Counted from the stretch's first letter, positions 1 to 6,785 are shown. The stretch is 64,000 nucleotides of DNA from Flavobacterium psychrophilum (GCA_945879625.1 CAMCVA010000008.1:48818-112817); one strand, 5' to 3'. Notes: generated by a model from the letters alone, not told the origin. Made by a program: numbers and translations.

Positions 1-296
1 AGGTGGAACATTGCAAGGTGTTTAACTATGCTGCAGTAGCTCGTTTAAATAATGGCGAATATGTGGTAAAAGAAGCCACGATGGCCAAATTAAAATCGAC
101 CAAGGTGGCCGACGAAGCCATTTACAGTTGTTTGCAAATGCTGGGCGGCTACGGCTACATGGAAGAATATCCAATGGCTCGTTTGTTGCGCGACAGCCGA
201 TTGGGACCAATTGGTGGAGGAACTTCAGAAATTTTGAGAGAAATTTTGTCCAAGATGATTATTGATAAACAAAATTATCAGGCAGCAGTGAAATAG
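1..296 (+). CDS. acyl-CoA dehydrogenase, C-terminal part (cut by window edge)
   Basis: Flavin-dependent acyl-CoA dehydrogenases oxidise acyl-CoA to trans-2-enoyl-CoA in fatty-acid or branched-chain catabolism. Only the last 97 or so residues are visible; the reading frame runs off the left edge, so the GTG at position 3 is an internal Val codon, not a start. The fragment carries the C-terminal helical-bundle signature: the segment LGGYGYMEEYPMARLLRD followed by GGGTSEILREI. The position that holds the catalytic Glu in short- and medium-chain enzymes (YEGT) is Gly here (GGGT). This is usual for the long-chain and isovaleryl types, whose base lies earlier in the chain, outside this window. A terminator-like hairpin follows the stop codon. 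Family assignment is firm; substrate class cannot be decided. Confidence 0.88.
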   Translation, partial: VEHCKVFNYAAVARLNNGEYVVKEATMAKLKSTKVADEAIYSCLQMLGGYGYMEEYPMARLLRDSRLGPIGGGTSEILREILSKMIIDKQNYQAAVK

Positions 297-314
297 AGAA
301 GAGATTAAAGAAAC

Positions 315-365
315 AAGAGTCAAGAAGTAAGATAGTATTATCTTGTAGATTGGCTCTTTTTTCTT
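315..365 (+). terminator. probable intrinsic terminator after the acyl-CoA dehydrogenase
   Basis: AAGAGTCAA (315-323) pairs with TTGGCTCTT (350-358), with a second stem AAGATA/TATCTT (329-334/339-344) stacked inside. A T-rich run follows (357-365). Confidence 0.6.
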
Positions 366-376
366 TTCTCTTATTT

Positions 377-479
377 GCGTGAGGGATAGCAGCGGAAAGC
401 CCACAGCGCAGCGAGGACTTTTAGCGTATAGCCCGACGGCGGCCATGATGTTCTTTTGGTGTGGGATTTGGAACCGCCG
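377..479. repeat. GC-rich dispersed-repeat-like element
   Basis: A compact GC-rich block sits in an otherwise AT-rich 300-bp spacer between the acyl-CoA dehydrogenase and rpsU. It contains AGCGGAAAGCCC, then GCGCAGCGAGGAC, then AGCGTATAGCCCGAC. It ends in an inverted repeat CGGCGG (437-442) / CCGCCG (474-479). I recall similar wording (GCGGAAAGCCC ... TATAGCCCGA) from intergenic regions of other Flavobacterium genomes, so I read it as one copy of a dispersed repeat. That recollection was not checked. No open reading frame in it looks real. Confidence 0.45.
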
Positions 480-541
480 GCAAGCCCAAAATCAATGAAT
501 AATTAATAAGGATGTGGAACGATATTTTTTTCATTTATTAA

Positions 542-571
542 TTGTTACTTATTAATTATTAATTACATTTG
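542..571 (+). promoter_or_regulatory. rpsU promoter, Bacteroidota type
   Basis: TTG at 542-544 (-33 element), 19 bp, then TACATTTG at 564-571, a perfect TAnnTTTG -7 element. Predicted transcription start is near 576, giving a leader of only about 25 nt that holds the strong ribosome-binding site. Confidence 0.7.
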
Positions 572-584
572 CGGCCTTAACGAG

Positions 585-592
585 AGGAGGTG
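585..592 (+). promoter_or_regulatory. exceptional Shine-Dalgarno sequence of rpsU
   Basis: AGGAGGTG lies 8 nt before the rpsU ATG and matches the complement of the 16S 3' tail over 8 bases. Other starts in this window (tuf, secE, rplK, rpoB and others) have A/T-rich leaders with no such motif. In Bacteroidota ribosomes the anti-Shine-Dalgarno tail is held by a pocket that includes bS21. A strong site on the bS21 gene is known from Flavobacterium johnsoniae work as an autoregulatory device. Confidence 0.85.
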
Positions 593-600
593 TCTATATT

Positions 601-795
601 ATGTTAATTATACCAATTAAAGACGGAGAAAATATCGATAGAGCATTAAAGCGCTATAAAAGAAAATTTGACAAAACTGGAACTGTTCGTCAGTTGCGTG
701 CACGTCAGGCTTTTATTAAACCTTCAGTGACCAATAGAATGAAATTCCAGAAAGCGGCTTACATTCAAAACATGCGAGACAACTTAGAAAGTTAG
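601..795 (+). CDS. rpsU: 30S ribosomal protein bS21
   Basis: Small basic protein of the 30S platform, next to the 3' end of 16S rRNA. The 64 residues are typical of the family, with the N-terminal IIPIKDGENIDRALKRYKRK and a basic helical remainder. The ATG at 601 follows AGGAGGTG at ideal spacing, which fixes the start. It has its own promoter (542-571) and its own terminator (817-864), so it is probably a single-gene unit. In Bacteroidota bS21 helps occlude the anti-Shine-Dalgarno sequence. Ribosomes lacking bS21 expose it and would translate this mRNA preferentially, giving negative feedback. The autoregulation is established for a relative; for this gene it is inferred from the leader. Confidence 0.97.
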   Translation: MLIIPIKDGENIDRALKRYKRKFDKTGTVRQLRARQAFIKPSVTNRMKFQKAAYIQNMRDNLES

Positions 796-816
796 TTCTA
801 CTTTTTAAAGACATAG

Positions 817-864
817 AACCGTTCGTTCACAAAGATTAGTACCTTTGAAACGAACGGTTTTTTT
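817..864 (+). terminator. rpsU terminator running into the xerC start codon
   Basis: AACCGTTCGTT (817-827) pairs perfectly with AACGAACGGTT (849-859), followed by a T run to 864. The next base begins the xerC ATG. The loop contains TACCTTTG (840-847), a TAnnTTTG match, so the terminator may also hold the xerC promoter. Confidence 0.75.
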
Positions 865-1761
865 ATGGATCAAAATCAACAAGCATTTCGGGATTATTTG
901 GCATTAGAGAAAAAATACTCGATGCACACCGTAAATGGATATGCCAAAGACTTGGAATTTTTTAGCTTGTTTTTGATGCGCGAATTTGATCAAGCTAATT
1001 TGTCAGAAGTAAATTACAGCCAAATGCGCAGCTGGATTGTGAGTATGGTAGATCAAGGAATTTCTAACGCATCAGTCAATCGTAAGATTTCTTCGCTCAA
1101 GGCCTATTACAAATTTTTACTCAAGGCCAAACAAATTGAGGTTAGTCCGTTGATTAAACACAAGGCCTTAAAAACTCCCAAAATAATTCAGATTCCTTTT
1201 TCGGAATCAGAAGTAGATCAGGTGTTAACTCATTTGACTTTCCCGGATGGATTTGAAGGCATACGGGATAAATTAATCATCGATTTGTTTTACACCACCG
1301 GAATTCGAAGAGCAGAGCTTATTGAGTTGCAGCTGGCCGCTGTCGATTTGTATAATGCCACATTGAAAGTGCTGGGCAAACGCAATAAGGAGCGAATTAT
1401 GCCTATTCATCCCGTTTTGGTAGATCAAATTAATTTGTATAAATCTGAACGTGCTTGTTTAGAGCAAATTAAAGATCAGCACCATTTTTTCTTAACTTCT
1501 AAGGGTGTTAAATTGAGTGATTCCTTTGTGTATCGCATAATTAATCATTACTTTAGTGCTGTTTCCGAGAAGGTAAAAAGAAGCCCGCACATCTTGCGCC
1601 ACACCTTTGCAACTCACCTTCTAAACAATGGAGCAGACATCAATTCGGTAAAGGAATTATTGGGACATTCTAGTTTGGCTTCTACGCAGGTGTATACACA
1701 CAGTAGTTTAGCAGAGCTAAAGAAAGTATGCGAAACGGCACATCCTAGAAATCAAAAATAA
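865..1761 (+). CDS. xerC: tyrosine recombinase, XerC type
   Basis: Site-specific recombinase of the Xer family, which resolves chromosome dimers at dif together with a partner recombinase. The 298 residues fit a housekeeping Xer protein: an N-terminal SAM-like DNA-binding domain (about 1-95) and a C-terminal catalytic domain. All catalytic residues are visible: R148 (TTGIRRAEL), K172 (GKRNKER), H242 and R245 ([12 protein letters not shown]), H268 (LLGHSS) and nucleophile Y277 (TQVYTHSS). The ATG directly follows the rpsU terminator T-tract; a promoter inside that terminator would give an almost leaderless mRNA. hpf lies 31 bp downstream, a common arrangement in relatives. It does not look like a phage or island integrase: length, context and composition are ordinary. 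Whether it is XerC or XerD cannot be settled without the partner; XerC is my preference. Confidence 0.9.
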   Translation: MDQNQQAFRDYLALEKKYSMHTVNGYAKDLEFFSLFLMREFDQANLSEVNYSQMRSWIVSMVDQGISNASVNRKISSLKAYYKFLLKAKQIEVSPLIKHKALKTPKIIQIPFSESEVDQVLTHLTFPDGFEGIRDKLIIDLFYTTGIRRAELIELQLAAVDLYNATLKVLGKRNKERIMPIHPVLVDQINLYKSERACLEQIKDQHHFFLTSKGVKLSDSFVYRIINHYFSAVSEKVKRSPHILRHTFATHLLNNGADINSVKELLGHSSLASTQVYTHSSLAELKKVCETAHPRNQK

Positions 1762-1792
1762 TTCTGGTATTGTTTAATTTAAATTTAATGGT

Positions 1793-2095
1793 ATGAAAGT
1801 TAATGTGCACGCTGTCAATTTTACAGTAGATCGTAAATTAGTCGATTTTGTTGAAGATCGCATGAGTAAATTGGAAAAGTATTATGATAAAATTGTTGCC
1901 TCTGATGTTTTTTTGAAAGTTGAAAACACGAGTGACAAAGAAAATAAAACAGTTGAAATAAAGATTCACGTTCCTGGAGATGACTTCATCGTAAAGAAAC
2001 AGTGTAAAACTTTTGAAGAAGCAGTTGAGTTAGCGACAGAATCTTTGGAGCGTTTGGTAGTAAAGCGAAAAGAAAAAACAAGGGAGCATATTTAG
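1793..2095 (+). CDS. hpf: short ribosome hibernation factor (HPF/RaiA family)
   Basis: Binds the 30S decoding channel in stationary phase and silences ribosomes. The 100 residues form the beta-alpha-beta-beta-beta-alpha fold of the family, with the N-terminal KVNVHAVNFTVDRKLVDFVE and the basic C-terminal helix ERLVVKRKEK. The C-terminal dimerisation domain of long HPF is absent, so this is the short form, which needs a partner or acts RaiA-like. ATG 1793 is chosen over the ATG at 1788, which is in another frame. It probably shares transcription with xerC; the hairpin at 2151-2178 could end that transcript. Confidence 0.9.
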   Translation: MKVNVHAVNFTVDRKLVDFVEDRMSKLEKYYDKIVASDVFLKVENTSDKENKTVEIKIHVPGDDFIVKKQCKTFEEAVELATESLERLVVKRKEKTREHI

Positions 2096-2118
2096 TGTAA
2101 AATTTTAAAGAAAAATGT

Positions 2119-2149
2119 TTTGATTAAAAAACAAAATAATATACATTTG
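2119..2149 (+). promoter_or_regulatory. promoter of the tRNA-tuf operon
   Basis: TTTG at 2119-2122, 19 bp, then TACATTTG at 2142-2149: a full consensus match for both elements. It lies between hpf and the first tRNA and should drive tRNA-Thr, tRNA-Tyr, tRNA-Thr and tuf. Confidence 0.75.
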
Positions 2150-2150
2150 C

Positions 2151-2178
2151 AGTCCGTTAGAAATAGCGGACTTTTTTT
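2151..2178 (+). terminator. terminator-like hairpin directly after the tRNA-tuf promoter
   Basis: AGTCCG (2151-2156) pairs with CGGACT (2167-2172), extended by a G-U and a T-A pair, then a T run 2172-2178. It may end the hpf transcript, or act as a promoter-proximal attenuator, since the predicted transcription start lies at its left arm. Confidence 0.6.
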
Positions 2179-2187
2179 ATTGTATAT

Positions 2188-2261
2188 GCCAGCGTAGCTC
2201 AGTTGGCTAGAGCAGCTGATTTGTAATCAGCAGGTCGTGGGTTCGAGTCCCTCCGCCGGCT
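2188..2261 (+). tRNA. tRNA-Thr (anticodon TGT)
   Basis: Full cloverleaf of 74 nt: D-arm GCTC/GAGC, anticodon stem GCTGA/TCAGC with loop TTTGTAA, T-arm GTGGG/CCCTC with TTCGAGT. The acceptor GCCAGCG/CGCCGGC has one A-C mismatch at pair 4-69. It is the first gene of the tuf cluster. Confidence 0.95.
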
Positions 2262-2291
2262 CTAAAAAGCATATTAAAAATAAAAAAAGTT

Positions 2292-2372
2292 GGGGAGATA
2301 CTCAAGCGGCCAACGAGGGCAGACTGTAAATCTGCTGTGTAAACTTCGCAGGTTCGAATCCTGCTCTCCCCA
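2292..2372 (+). tRNA. tRNA-Tyr (anticodon GTA)
   Basis: 81-nt class II tRNA with a long variable arm. Acceptor GGGGAGA/TCTCCCC is perfect; anticodon stem GCAGA/TCTGC with loop CTGTAAA. Confidence 0.96.
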
Positions 2373-2374
2373 CA

Positions 2375-2435
2375 ACGTTTTTGTCACCAAATTTTTATAA
2401 AGCTCGCTTTAATAAAAATTTGAAGACAAAAACGT
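2375..2435. repeat. 61-bp near-perfect palindrome
   Basis: Outer arms ACGTTTTTGTC (2375-2385) and GACAAAAACGT (2425-2435) are exact reverse complements. The inner arms CAAATTTTTATAAAGC and GCTTTAATAAAAATTTG match with one extra base, leaving a tiny loop. It starts 3 bp after tRNA-Tyr and may serve as a bidirectional terminator or RNA-processing hairpin. It lacks the T-tract of a classical terminator. Confidence 0.7.
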
Positions 2436-2650
2436 CGTAAGGGTCCCCCTTACGGGATGACCGACCGCAGGGAGGTAATCCTGGAACAGGAAAGAATTGA
2501 CAACGGGATGACCGACCGCAGGGAGGTAATCCTAAAATTATGCAAGAATTACAACCAAAGGGAAGTAATTCTAGAAAATGGAAAAGAATTACAACCGCAG
2601 TGAGGTAATCCTGGAACAGGAAAGAATTACAACCAAAGGGAAGTAATTCT
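2436..2650. repeat. cluster of short imperfect palindromic repeats
   Basis: An 8-bp GC-rich hairpin (CGTAAGGG tcc CCCTTACG, 2436-2454) is followed by five 28-bp units at 2455-2482, 2506-2533, 2545-2572, 2585-2612 and 2623-2650. Each unit is an imperfect palindrome of the form GAATTAC...GTAATTC or GGATGACC...GGTAATCC around ACCGCAGGGA or ACCAAAGGGA. Spacers are 23, 12, 12 and 10 bp; the element GGAACAGGAA recurs in the A-B and D-E spacers. The cluster occupies the place where glyT stands in the E. coli thrU-tyrU-glyT-thrT-tufB cluster. No tRNA-Gly can be folded from 2373-2745. After the last unit, 2651-2745 shows nothing recognisable. Confidence 0.8.
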
Positions 2651-2745
2651 AATGTAGAAAAATATCAATCAAAGATTGGTATATAATAAAATACTGAGGA
2701 TGATATCAAAACAACTTGTTTGTTGCGATTGAGTTAAGAAAAACT

Positions 2746-2817
2746 GCCGGTGTAGCTCAGGGGTAGAGTGCTTCCTTGGTAAGGAAGAGGTCACGGGTTC
2801 AATTCCCGTCATTGGCT
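2746..2817 (+). tRNA. tRNA-Thr (anticodon GGT)
   Basis: 72-nt cloverleaf: acceptor GCCGGTG/CATTGGC with two G-U pairs, anticodon stem CTTCC/GGAAG with loop TTGGTAA, T-arm ACGGG/CCCGT with TTCAATT. It lies 61 bp before tuf, as thrT does before tufB in E. coli. Confidence 0.95.
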
Positions 2818-2878
2818 CAAATTAGAAAGAATTTTTTAAACACTAATAAATAATAACTAAGATTAAAATTAAGTAAAA

Positions 2879-4066
2879 ATGGCAAAAGAAACCTTTAATC
2901 GTTCCAAACCACACTTAAATATAGGTACGATTGGACACGTAGATCACGGAAAAACCACATTAACTGCAGCAATTACTAAAGTATTGTCTGATGCAGGTTA
3001 CTGTCAAGCAAAATCATTTGATCAAATTGATAATGCTCCAGAAGAAAAAGAAAGAGGTATTACTATCAACACTTCTCACGTAGAGTACGAAACTGCTAAC
3101 CGTCATTACGCACACGTTGACTGTCCTGGTCACGCGGATTACGTAAAAAACATGGTTACAGGTGCTGCTCAAATGGACGGTGCTATTTTAGTAGTAGCTG
3201 CAACTGACGGACCAATGCCACAAACACGTGAGCACATCCTTTTAGGACGTCAAGTTGGAATTCCAAGAATCGTTGTATTCATGAACAAAGTGGATATGGT
3301 TGATGACGCGGAATTGTTAGAATTAGTAGAAATGGAAATCAGAGATTTGTTGTCATTCTACGATTATGATGGCGACAACAGTCCTGTTATTCAAGGTTCT
3401 GCATTGGGTGGATTGAATAACGATCCAGCTTGGACTCCAAAAATTCTTGAATTAATGGCTGCTGTTGATGTTTGGATTGAAGAGCCAATTAGAGACGTTG
3501 CAAAACCATTCTTGATGCCAGTAGAAGATGTATTCACTATCACTGGTCGTGGAACTGTTGCTACAGGTCGTATCGAAACTGGTATTTGTAATACAGGTGA
3601 TCCAGTAGAAATCATTGGTATGGGTGCTGAGAAATTGACTTCTACAGTAACTGGTATCGAAATGTTCCGTCAAATCTTGGATAGAGGTGAGGCTGGAGAT
3701 AATGCTGGTATCCTATTAAGAGGTATTGCAAAAGAGGATATCAAACGTGGTATGGTTATTATCAAACCAGGTTCAGTTAAACCTCACTCTAAATTTAAAG
3801 CGGAAGTTTATATCCTGAAAAAAGAAGAAGGTGGTCGTCACACACCATTCCATAACAACTACCGTCCACAGTTCTACGTTCGTACAACTGACGTAACAGG
3901 AGTTATTACTTTACCTACAGGAGTAGAGATGGTTATGCCCGGTGATAACTTAACTATTGATGTATCTTTATTAAGCACAATTGCAATGAACGTAGGTTTA
4001 CGTTTTGCTATCCGTGAAGGCGGTAGAACAGTTGGTGCTGGTCAGGTTACTGAGATTGTTGAATAA
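2879..4066 (+). CDS. tuf: elongation factor Tu
   Basis: GTPase that carries aminoacyl-tRNA to the ribosomal A site. The 395 residues are full length. G1 is GHVDHGKT (residues 19-26), the switch I region holds RGITI, G3 is DCPGH and G4 NKVD. The beta-barrel domains 2 and 3 follow, with [13 protein letters not shown] and the C-terminal [16 protein letters not shown]. The start ATG has an A-rich leader without a Shine-Dalgarno sequence, the rule in this phylum. Codons are the strongly biased set of highly expressed genes. It is co-transcribed with the upstream tRNAs, and a terminator at 4084-4118 separates it from tRNA-Trp and secE. Confidence 0.98.
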   Translation: MAKETFNRSKPHLNIGTIGHVDHGKTTLTAAITKVLSDAGYCQAKSFDQIDNAPEEKERGITINTSHVEYETANRHYAHVDCPGHADYVKNMVTGAAQMDGAILVVAATDGPMPQTREHILLGRQVGIPRIVVFMNKVDMVDDAELLELVEMEIRDLLSFYDYDGDNSPVIQGSALGGLNNDPAWTPKILELMAAVDVWIEEPIRDVAKPFLMPVEDVFTITGRGTVATGRIETGICNTGDPVEIIGMGAEKLTSTVTGIEMFRQILDRGEAGDNAGILLRGIAKEDIKRGMVIIKPGSVKPHSKFKAEVYILKKEEGGRHTPFHNNYRPQFYVRTTDVTGVITLPTGVEMVMPGDNLTIDVSLLSTIAMNVGLRFAIREGGRTVGAGQVTEIVE

Positions 4067-4083
4067 TTTCAAAATTAAATAAG

Positions 4084-4118
4084 AAAACCAGTGTCGTTTT
4101 TTGGCGGCACTGGTTTTT
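4084..4118 (+). terminator. terminator after tuf
   Basis: AAAACCAGTGTCG pairs with CGGCACTGGTTTT across a TTTTTTGG loop (4084-4117) and ends in a T run. Any transcription of tRNA-Trp, secE and nusG from upstream must read through it. Confidence 0.75.
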
Positions 4119-4123
4119 AATAA

Positions 4124-4194
4124 ACGGGCGTAGTTCAAGGGTAGAATAGCGGTCTCCAAAACCGTTGATGGGAGTTCGAATCTCTCCGCCCGTG
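4124..4194 (+). tRNA. tRNA-Trp (anticodon CCA)
   Basis: 71-nt cloverleaf: acceptor ACGGGCG/CGCCCGT, anticodon stem GCGGT/ACCGT with loop CTCCAAA. It sits between tuf and secE, as in many bacteria. Confidence 0.95.
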
Positions 4195-4210
4195 CTAAAA
4201 CAGAAATAAC

Positions 4211-4405
4211 ATGAAAGTTTTAAATTATATCTCAGAAGCGTTTGAAGAATTAAAAACAAACACTACTTGGCCGGAGTGGGCAGAAGTACAACGACTTACT
4301 ATTGTAGTTGCTGTTTTTTCAGTCCTATTTGCTTTGGCTACTTGGGGAGTTGATGAATTATGTGCAAAGTCAATTGCTGGATTTTTTAGTTGGATAAAAG
4401 CTTAA
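4211..4405 (+). CDS. secE: preprotein translocase subunit SecE
   Basis: Small essential clamp of the SecYEG protein-conducting channel in the inner membrane. The 64 residues are the short, single-span form: an amphipathic N-terminal helix (NYISEAFEELKTNTTWPEWAEVQ) containing the conserved TTWP(E/S) motif, then one transmembrane helix (about 30-48). It lies 16 bp after tRNA-Trp and 11 bp before nusG, the near-universal secE-nusG-rplK order. The start at 4211 is the only ATG in position. Confidence 0.95.
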   Translation: MKVLNYISEAFEELKTNTTWPEWAEVQRLTIVVAVFSVLFALATWGVDELCAKSIAGFFSWIKA

Positions 4406-4416
4406 TTAATTTTGTG

Positions 4417-4968
4417 ATGACAGAGAATAATGTGAAAAAATGGTATGTTGTACGTGCGGTAAGCGGCCAAGAAAATAAGGTTAAGGCTTATATCGAAACG
4501 GAAATTAACCGTTTGGGTATGGCAGATTATATTTCTCAAGTACTTGTTCCTACTGAAAAAGTGGTACAGGTGCGTGACGGAAAAAAAATCACCAAAGACA
4601 AGGTTTATTTTCCAGGCTATGTGATGATTGAGGCTCATCTTGTTGGAGAAATTCCACACATTATCAAATCTATTACCAGTGTTATTGGCTTCTTGGGTGC
4701 AGAAAAGAATGGGGATCCCCTTCCGTTACGTCCTTCTGAAGTAAATCGTATGCTTGGAAAAGTAGATGAATTAGCCGTTAAAACGGATATGCATGTAATA
4801 CCATTTATAATGGGTGAAACCATTAAAGTTATAGATGGTCCATTTAATGGCTTCAACGGTACCGTTGAAAAAATAAATGAAGAGAAGCGTAAACTTGAAG
4901 TGATGGTGAAAATTTTCGGAAGAAAGACACCATTAGAATTGAGCTTTATGCAAGTTGAAAAAGTATAA
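4417..4968 (+). CDS. nusG: transcription elongation/termination factor NusG
   Basis: Binds RNA polymerase beta' and suppresses pausing, and couples polymerase to Rho or the ribosome. The 183 residues hold the NGN domain (KKWYVVRAVSGQENKVK at the start, VYFPGYVMIE in the middle) and a C-terminal KOW domain (about 128-183; GETIKVIDGPFNGFNGTVE). ATG 4417 is chosen because the protein then begins MTENNVKKWYVV like its relatives; an upstream TTG at 4390 would add nine unrelated residues and overlap secE. A hairpin follows at 4990-5019. Confidence 0.96.
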   Translation: MTENNVKKWYVVRAVSGQENKVKAYIETEINRLGMADYISQVLVPTEKVVQVRDGKKITKDKVYFPGYVMIEAHLVGEIPHIIKSITSVIGFLGAEKNGDPLPLRPSEVNRMLGKVDELAVKTDMHVIPFIMGETIKVIDGPFNGFNGTVEKINEEKRKLEVMVKIFGRKTPLELSFMQVEKV

Positions 4969-4989
4969 TTTGTTACACTTAATATAAAC

Positions 4990-5033
4990 CACATCAATCG
5001 CTTCCAATTGATAGATGTGCTAAATTTTTTTTT
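4990..5033 (+). promoter_or_regulatory. hairpin in the nusG-rplK spacer
   Basis: CACATC (4990-4995) pairs with GATGTG (5014-5019), with an inner CAAT/ATTG helix, followed by a long T run just before the rplK start. It could be a partial terminator or the leader where ribosomal protein L1 represses rplKA, as known in E. coli. The role here is inferred. Confidence 0.45.
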
Positions 5034-5038
5034 AAAAA

Positions 5039-5476
5039 ATGGCTAAAGAAATTAGTAAAGTAGTTAAACTACAAGTTAAGGGAGGTGCTGCGAATCCGTC
5101 GCCACCGGTTGGACCTGCTTTGGGAGCTGCTGGGGTTAATATCATGGAGTTCTGCAAGCAATTTAATGCGAGAACCCAAGATAAAGCCGGCAAAGTTTGC
5201 CCTGTGCAAATTACAGTTTACAAGGATAAATCATTTGATTTCGTTGTAAAAACTCCTCCAGCTGCTGTTCAGTTAATGGACGCGGCAAAGCTAAAGTCTG
5301 GTTCTGGTGAGCCTAATCGTAAAAAAGTAGCTAGCGTTACTTGGGACGTAATTAGAACAATTGCCGATGACAAAATGGTCGATTTAAATGCATTCACTAT
5401 CGAATCTGCTATGAGCATGATCGCAGGAACAGCTAGATCTATGGGTATAACTGTAACGGGAGACGCTCCTTTTTAA
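5039..5476 (+). CDS. rplK: 50S ribosomal protein uL11
   Basis: L11 binds 23S rRNA at the GTPase-associated centre and forms the stalk base with L10. It is also needed for RelA activation. The 145 residues contain the N-terminal proline-rich block [17 protein letters not shown] and the C-terminal rRNA-binding domain ending [10 protein letters not shown]. Full length and undisturbed. It is the first gene of the rplKAJL-rpoBC run; rplA follows after 13 bp. Confidence 0.97.
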   Translation: MAKEISKVVKLQVKGGAANPSPPVGPALGAAGVNIMEFCKQFNARTQDKAGKVCPVQITVYKDKSFDFVVKTPPAAVQLMDAAKLKSGSGEPNRKKVASVTWDVIRTIADDKMVDLNAFTIESAMSMIAGTARSMGITVTGDAPF

Positions 5477-5489
5477 TTAGAAAAAAGAC

Positions 5490-6179
5490 ATGGCAAAATT
5501 GACAAAAAAGCAAAAAGAAGCTGCTTCAAAAATTGAAAAGAACAAAATGTACTCCCTAAAAGATGCTTCGGCACTTTTGAAAGTTGTTGCTTCTGCAAAA
5601 TTTGATGAATCAGTAGATATTGCAGTTCGTTTGGGAGTTGATCCTAGAAAAGCAAATCAAATGGTAAGAGGAGTTGTAACATTGCCTCACGGTACAGGAA
5701 AAGACGTTCGCGTTTTGGCTTTGGTTACACCCGATAAAGAAGCGGAAGCTAAAGCTGCTGGTGCAGACTACGTAGGTTTAGATGACTATTTACAAAAAAT
5801 TAAAGATGGTTGGACCGATGTTGATGTAATCATCACCATGCCTGCTGTAATGGGTAAATTAGGTCCATTAGGTCGTATTTTAGGACCTAGAGGTTTAATG
5901 CCAAACCCGAAAACAGGTACAGTTACTATGGACGTTGCGAAAGCGGTTCAAGAAGTAAAAGCCGGTAAAATCGACTTTAAAGTAGATAAAACAGGAATTG
6001 TTCACGCAGGTATCGGAAGAATTTCTTTTGAAGCCGACAAAATCGTAGACAATGCTCACGAAATCATTCAAACATTAATCAAACTTAAACCAACTGCGGC
6101 TAAAGGTACATACATCAAAAGTATTCACTTGTCTAGCACAATGAGTCCTGCTATTCCTTTGGACCCTAAAGCAGTATAA
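5490..6179 (+). CDS. rplA: 50S ribosomal protein uL1
   Basis: L1 forms the mobile stalk that helps release deacylated tRNA from the E site, and in many bacteria represses its own operon by binding the rplK leader. The 229 residues are standard, with the signature [21 protein letters not shown] (about 127-147) at the interdomain hinge. It is tightly packed between rplK and rplJ, and no separate promoter is visible. Confidence 0.97.
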   Translation: MAKLTKKQKEAASKIEKNKMYSLKDASALLKVVASAKFDESVDIAVRLGVDPRKANQMVRGVVTLPHGTGKDVRVLALVTPDKEAEAKAAGADYVGLDDYLQKIKDGWTDVDVIITMPAVMGKLGPLGRILGPRGLMPNPKTGTVTMDVAKAVQEVKAGKIDFKVDKTGIVHAGIGRISFEADKIVDNAHEIIQTLIKLKPTAAKGTYIKSIHLSSTMSPAIPLDPKAV

Positions 6180-6201
6180 TTGGTAGTTAAACTATTTTAT
6201 T

Positions 6202-6717
6202 ATGACTAGAGAAGAAAAATCAAGAGTTATTGAAGAATTAACTGCACAATTAGCTGGAACCAATGTTGTTTACATAGCAGATATTTCTGGATTGAATGCA
6301 GATGCAACATCAAATTTACGTCGAGCTTGTTTTAAAGCGGGTATCGAATTGGCTGTTGTGAAAAACACCTTGCTTGAAAAAGCAATGGAAGCTTCCGAAA
6401 ATGATTACGGTGATTTATCAACCGTATTGAAAGGGAACACTTCAATATTAATTGCAGAGAACGGAAACGTACCTGCTAAGATTATCAAAGAATTCCGTAA
6501 AAAATCAGATAAGCCTGTTTTGAAAGGAGCTTACATTCACCAAGCGGTTTTTATTGGCGATCACCAATTAGATGTGTTAATCTCATTGAAATCGAAAGAC
6601 GAGGTTATCGGAGAAATCATCGGATTGCTTCAATCACCGGCTAAGAATGTAATTTCTGCTCTTAAATCAAGCGGTGGAAAATTGGCTGGAATTCTTAAAA
6701 CGTTATCTGAGAAATAA
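6202..6717 (+). CDS. rplJ: 50S ribosomal protein uL10
   Basis: L10 anchors L7/L12 dimers at the stalk base. The 171 residues show the N-terminal rRNA/L11-binding domain ([36 protein letters not shown]) and a C-terminal helix that binds L7/L12 dimers ([27 protein letters not shown]). The spacer from rplA is only 22 bp, too short for the long L10-binding leader known in E. coli, so autoregulation, if present, must use another site. Confidence 0.96.
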   Translation: MTREEKSRVIEELTAQLAGTNVVYIADISGLNADATSNLRRACFKAGIELAVVKNTLLEKAMEASENDYGDLSTVLKGNTSILIAENGNVPAKIIKEFRKKSDKPVLKGAYIHQAVFIGDHQLDVLISLKSKDEVIGEIIGLLQSPAKNVISALKSSGGKLAGILKTLSEK

Positions 6718-6785
6718 AGATAACTATTGCAAAGCGCGCACTTAATAAATTATATTTTACAAACTATTTAAAAACGATAGAAAAA

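Noticed and set aside
225..446. 73-codon frame on the minus strand over the GC-rich repeat
   Set aside because: It overlaps the acyl-CoA dehydrogenase end and a terminator, and the product has no family features.
865..1761. The tyrosine recombinase as integrase of the 3-kb island or of a prophage
   Set aside because: It lies 55 kb away next to rpsU and hpf, has housekeeping Xer length and composition, and no phage genes surround it.
2455..2650. Five regularly repeated 28-bp units could be read as a small CRISPR array
   Set aside because: Spacers are only 10-23 bp, partly repeated themselves, and no cas gene is nearby. The units are palindromic hairpins of two sequence types, which fits REP-like elements.
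4390..4416. Upstream TTG start for NusG
   Set aside because: It overlaps the secE end and adds residues not seen in NusG; ATG 4417 gives the normal N-terminus.
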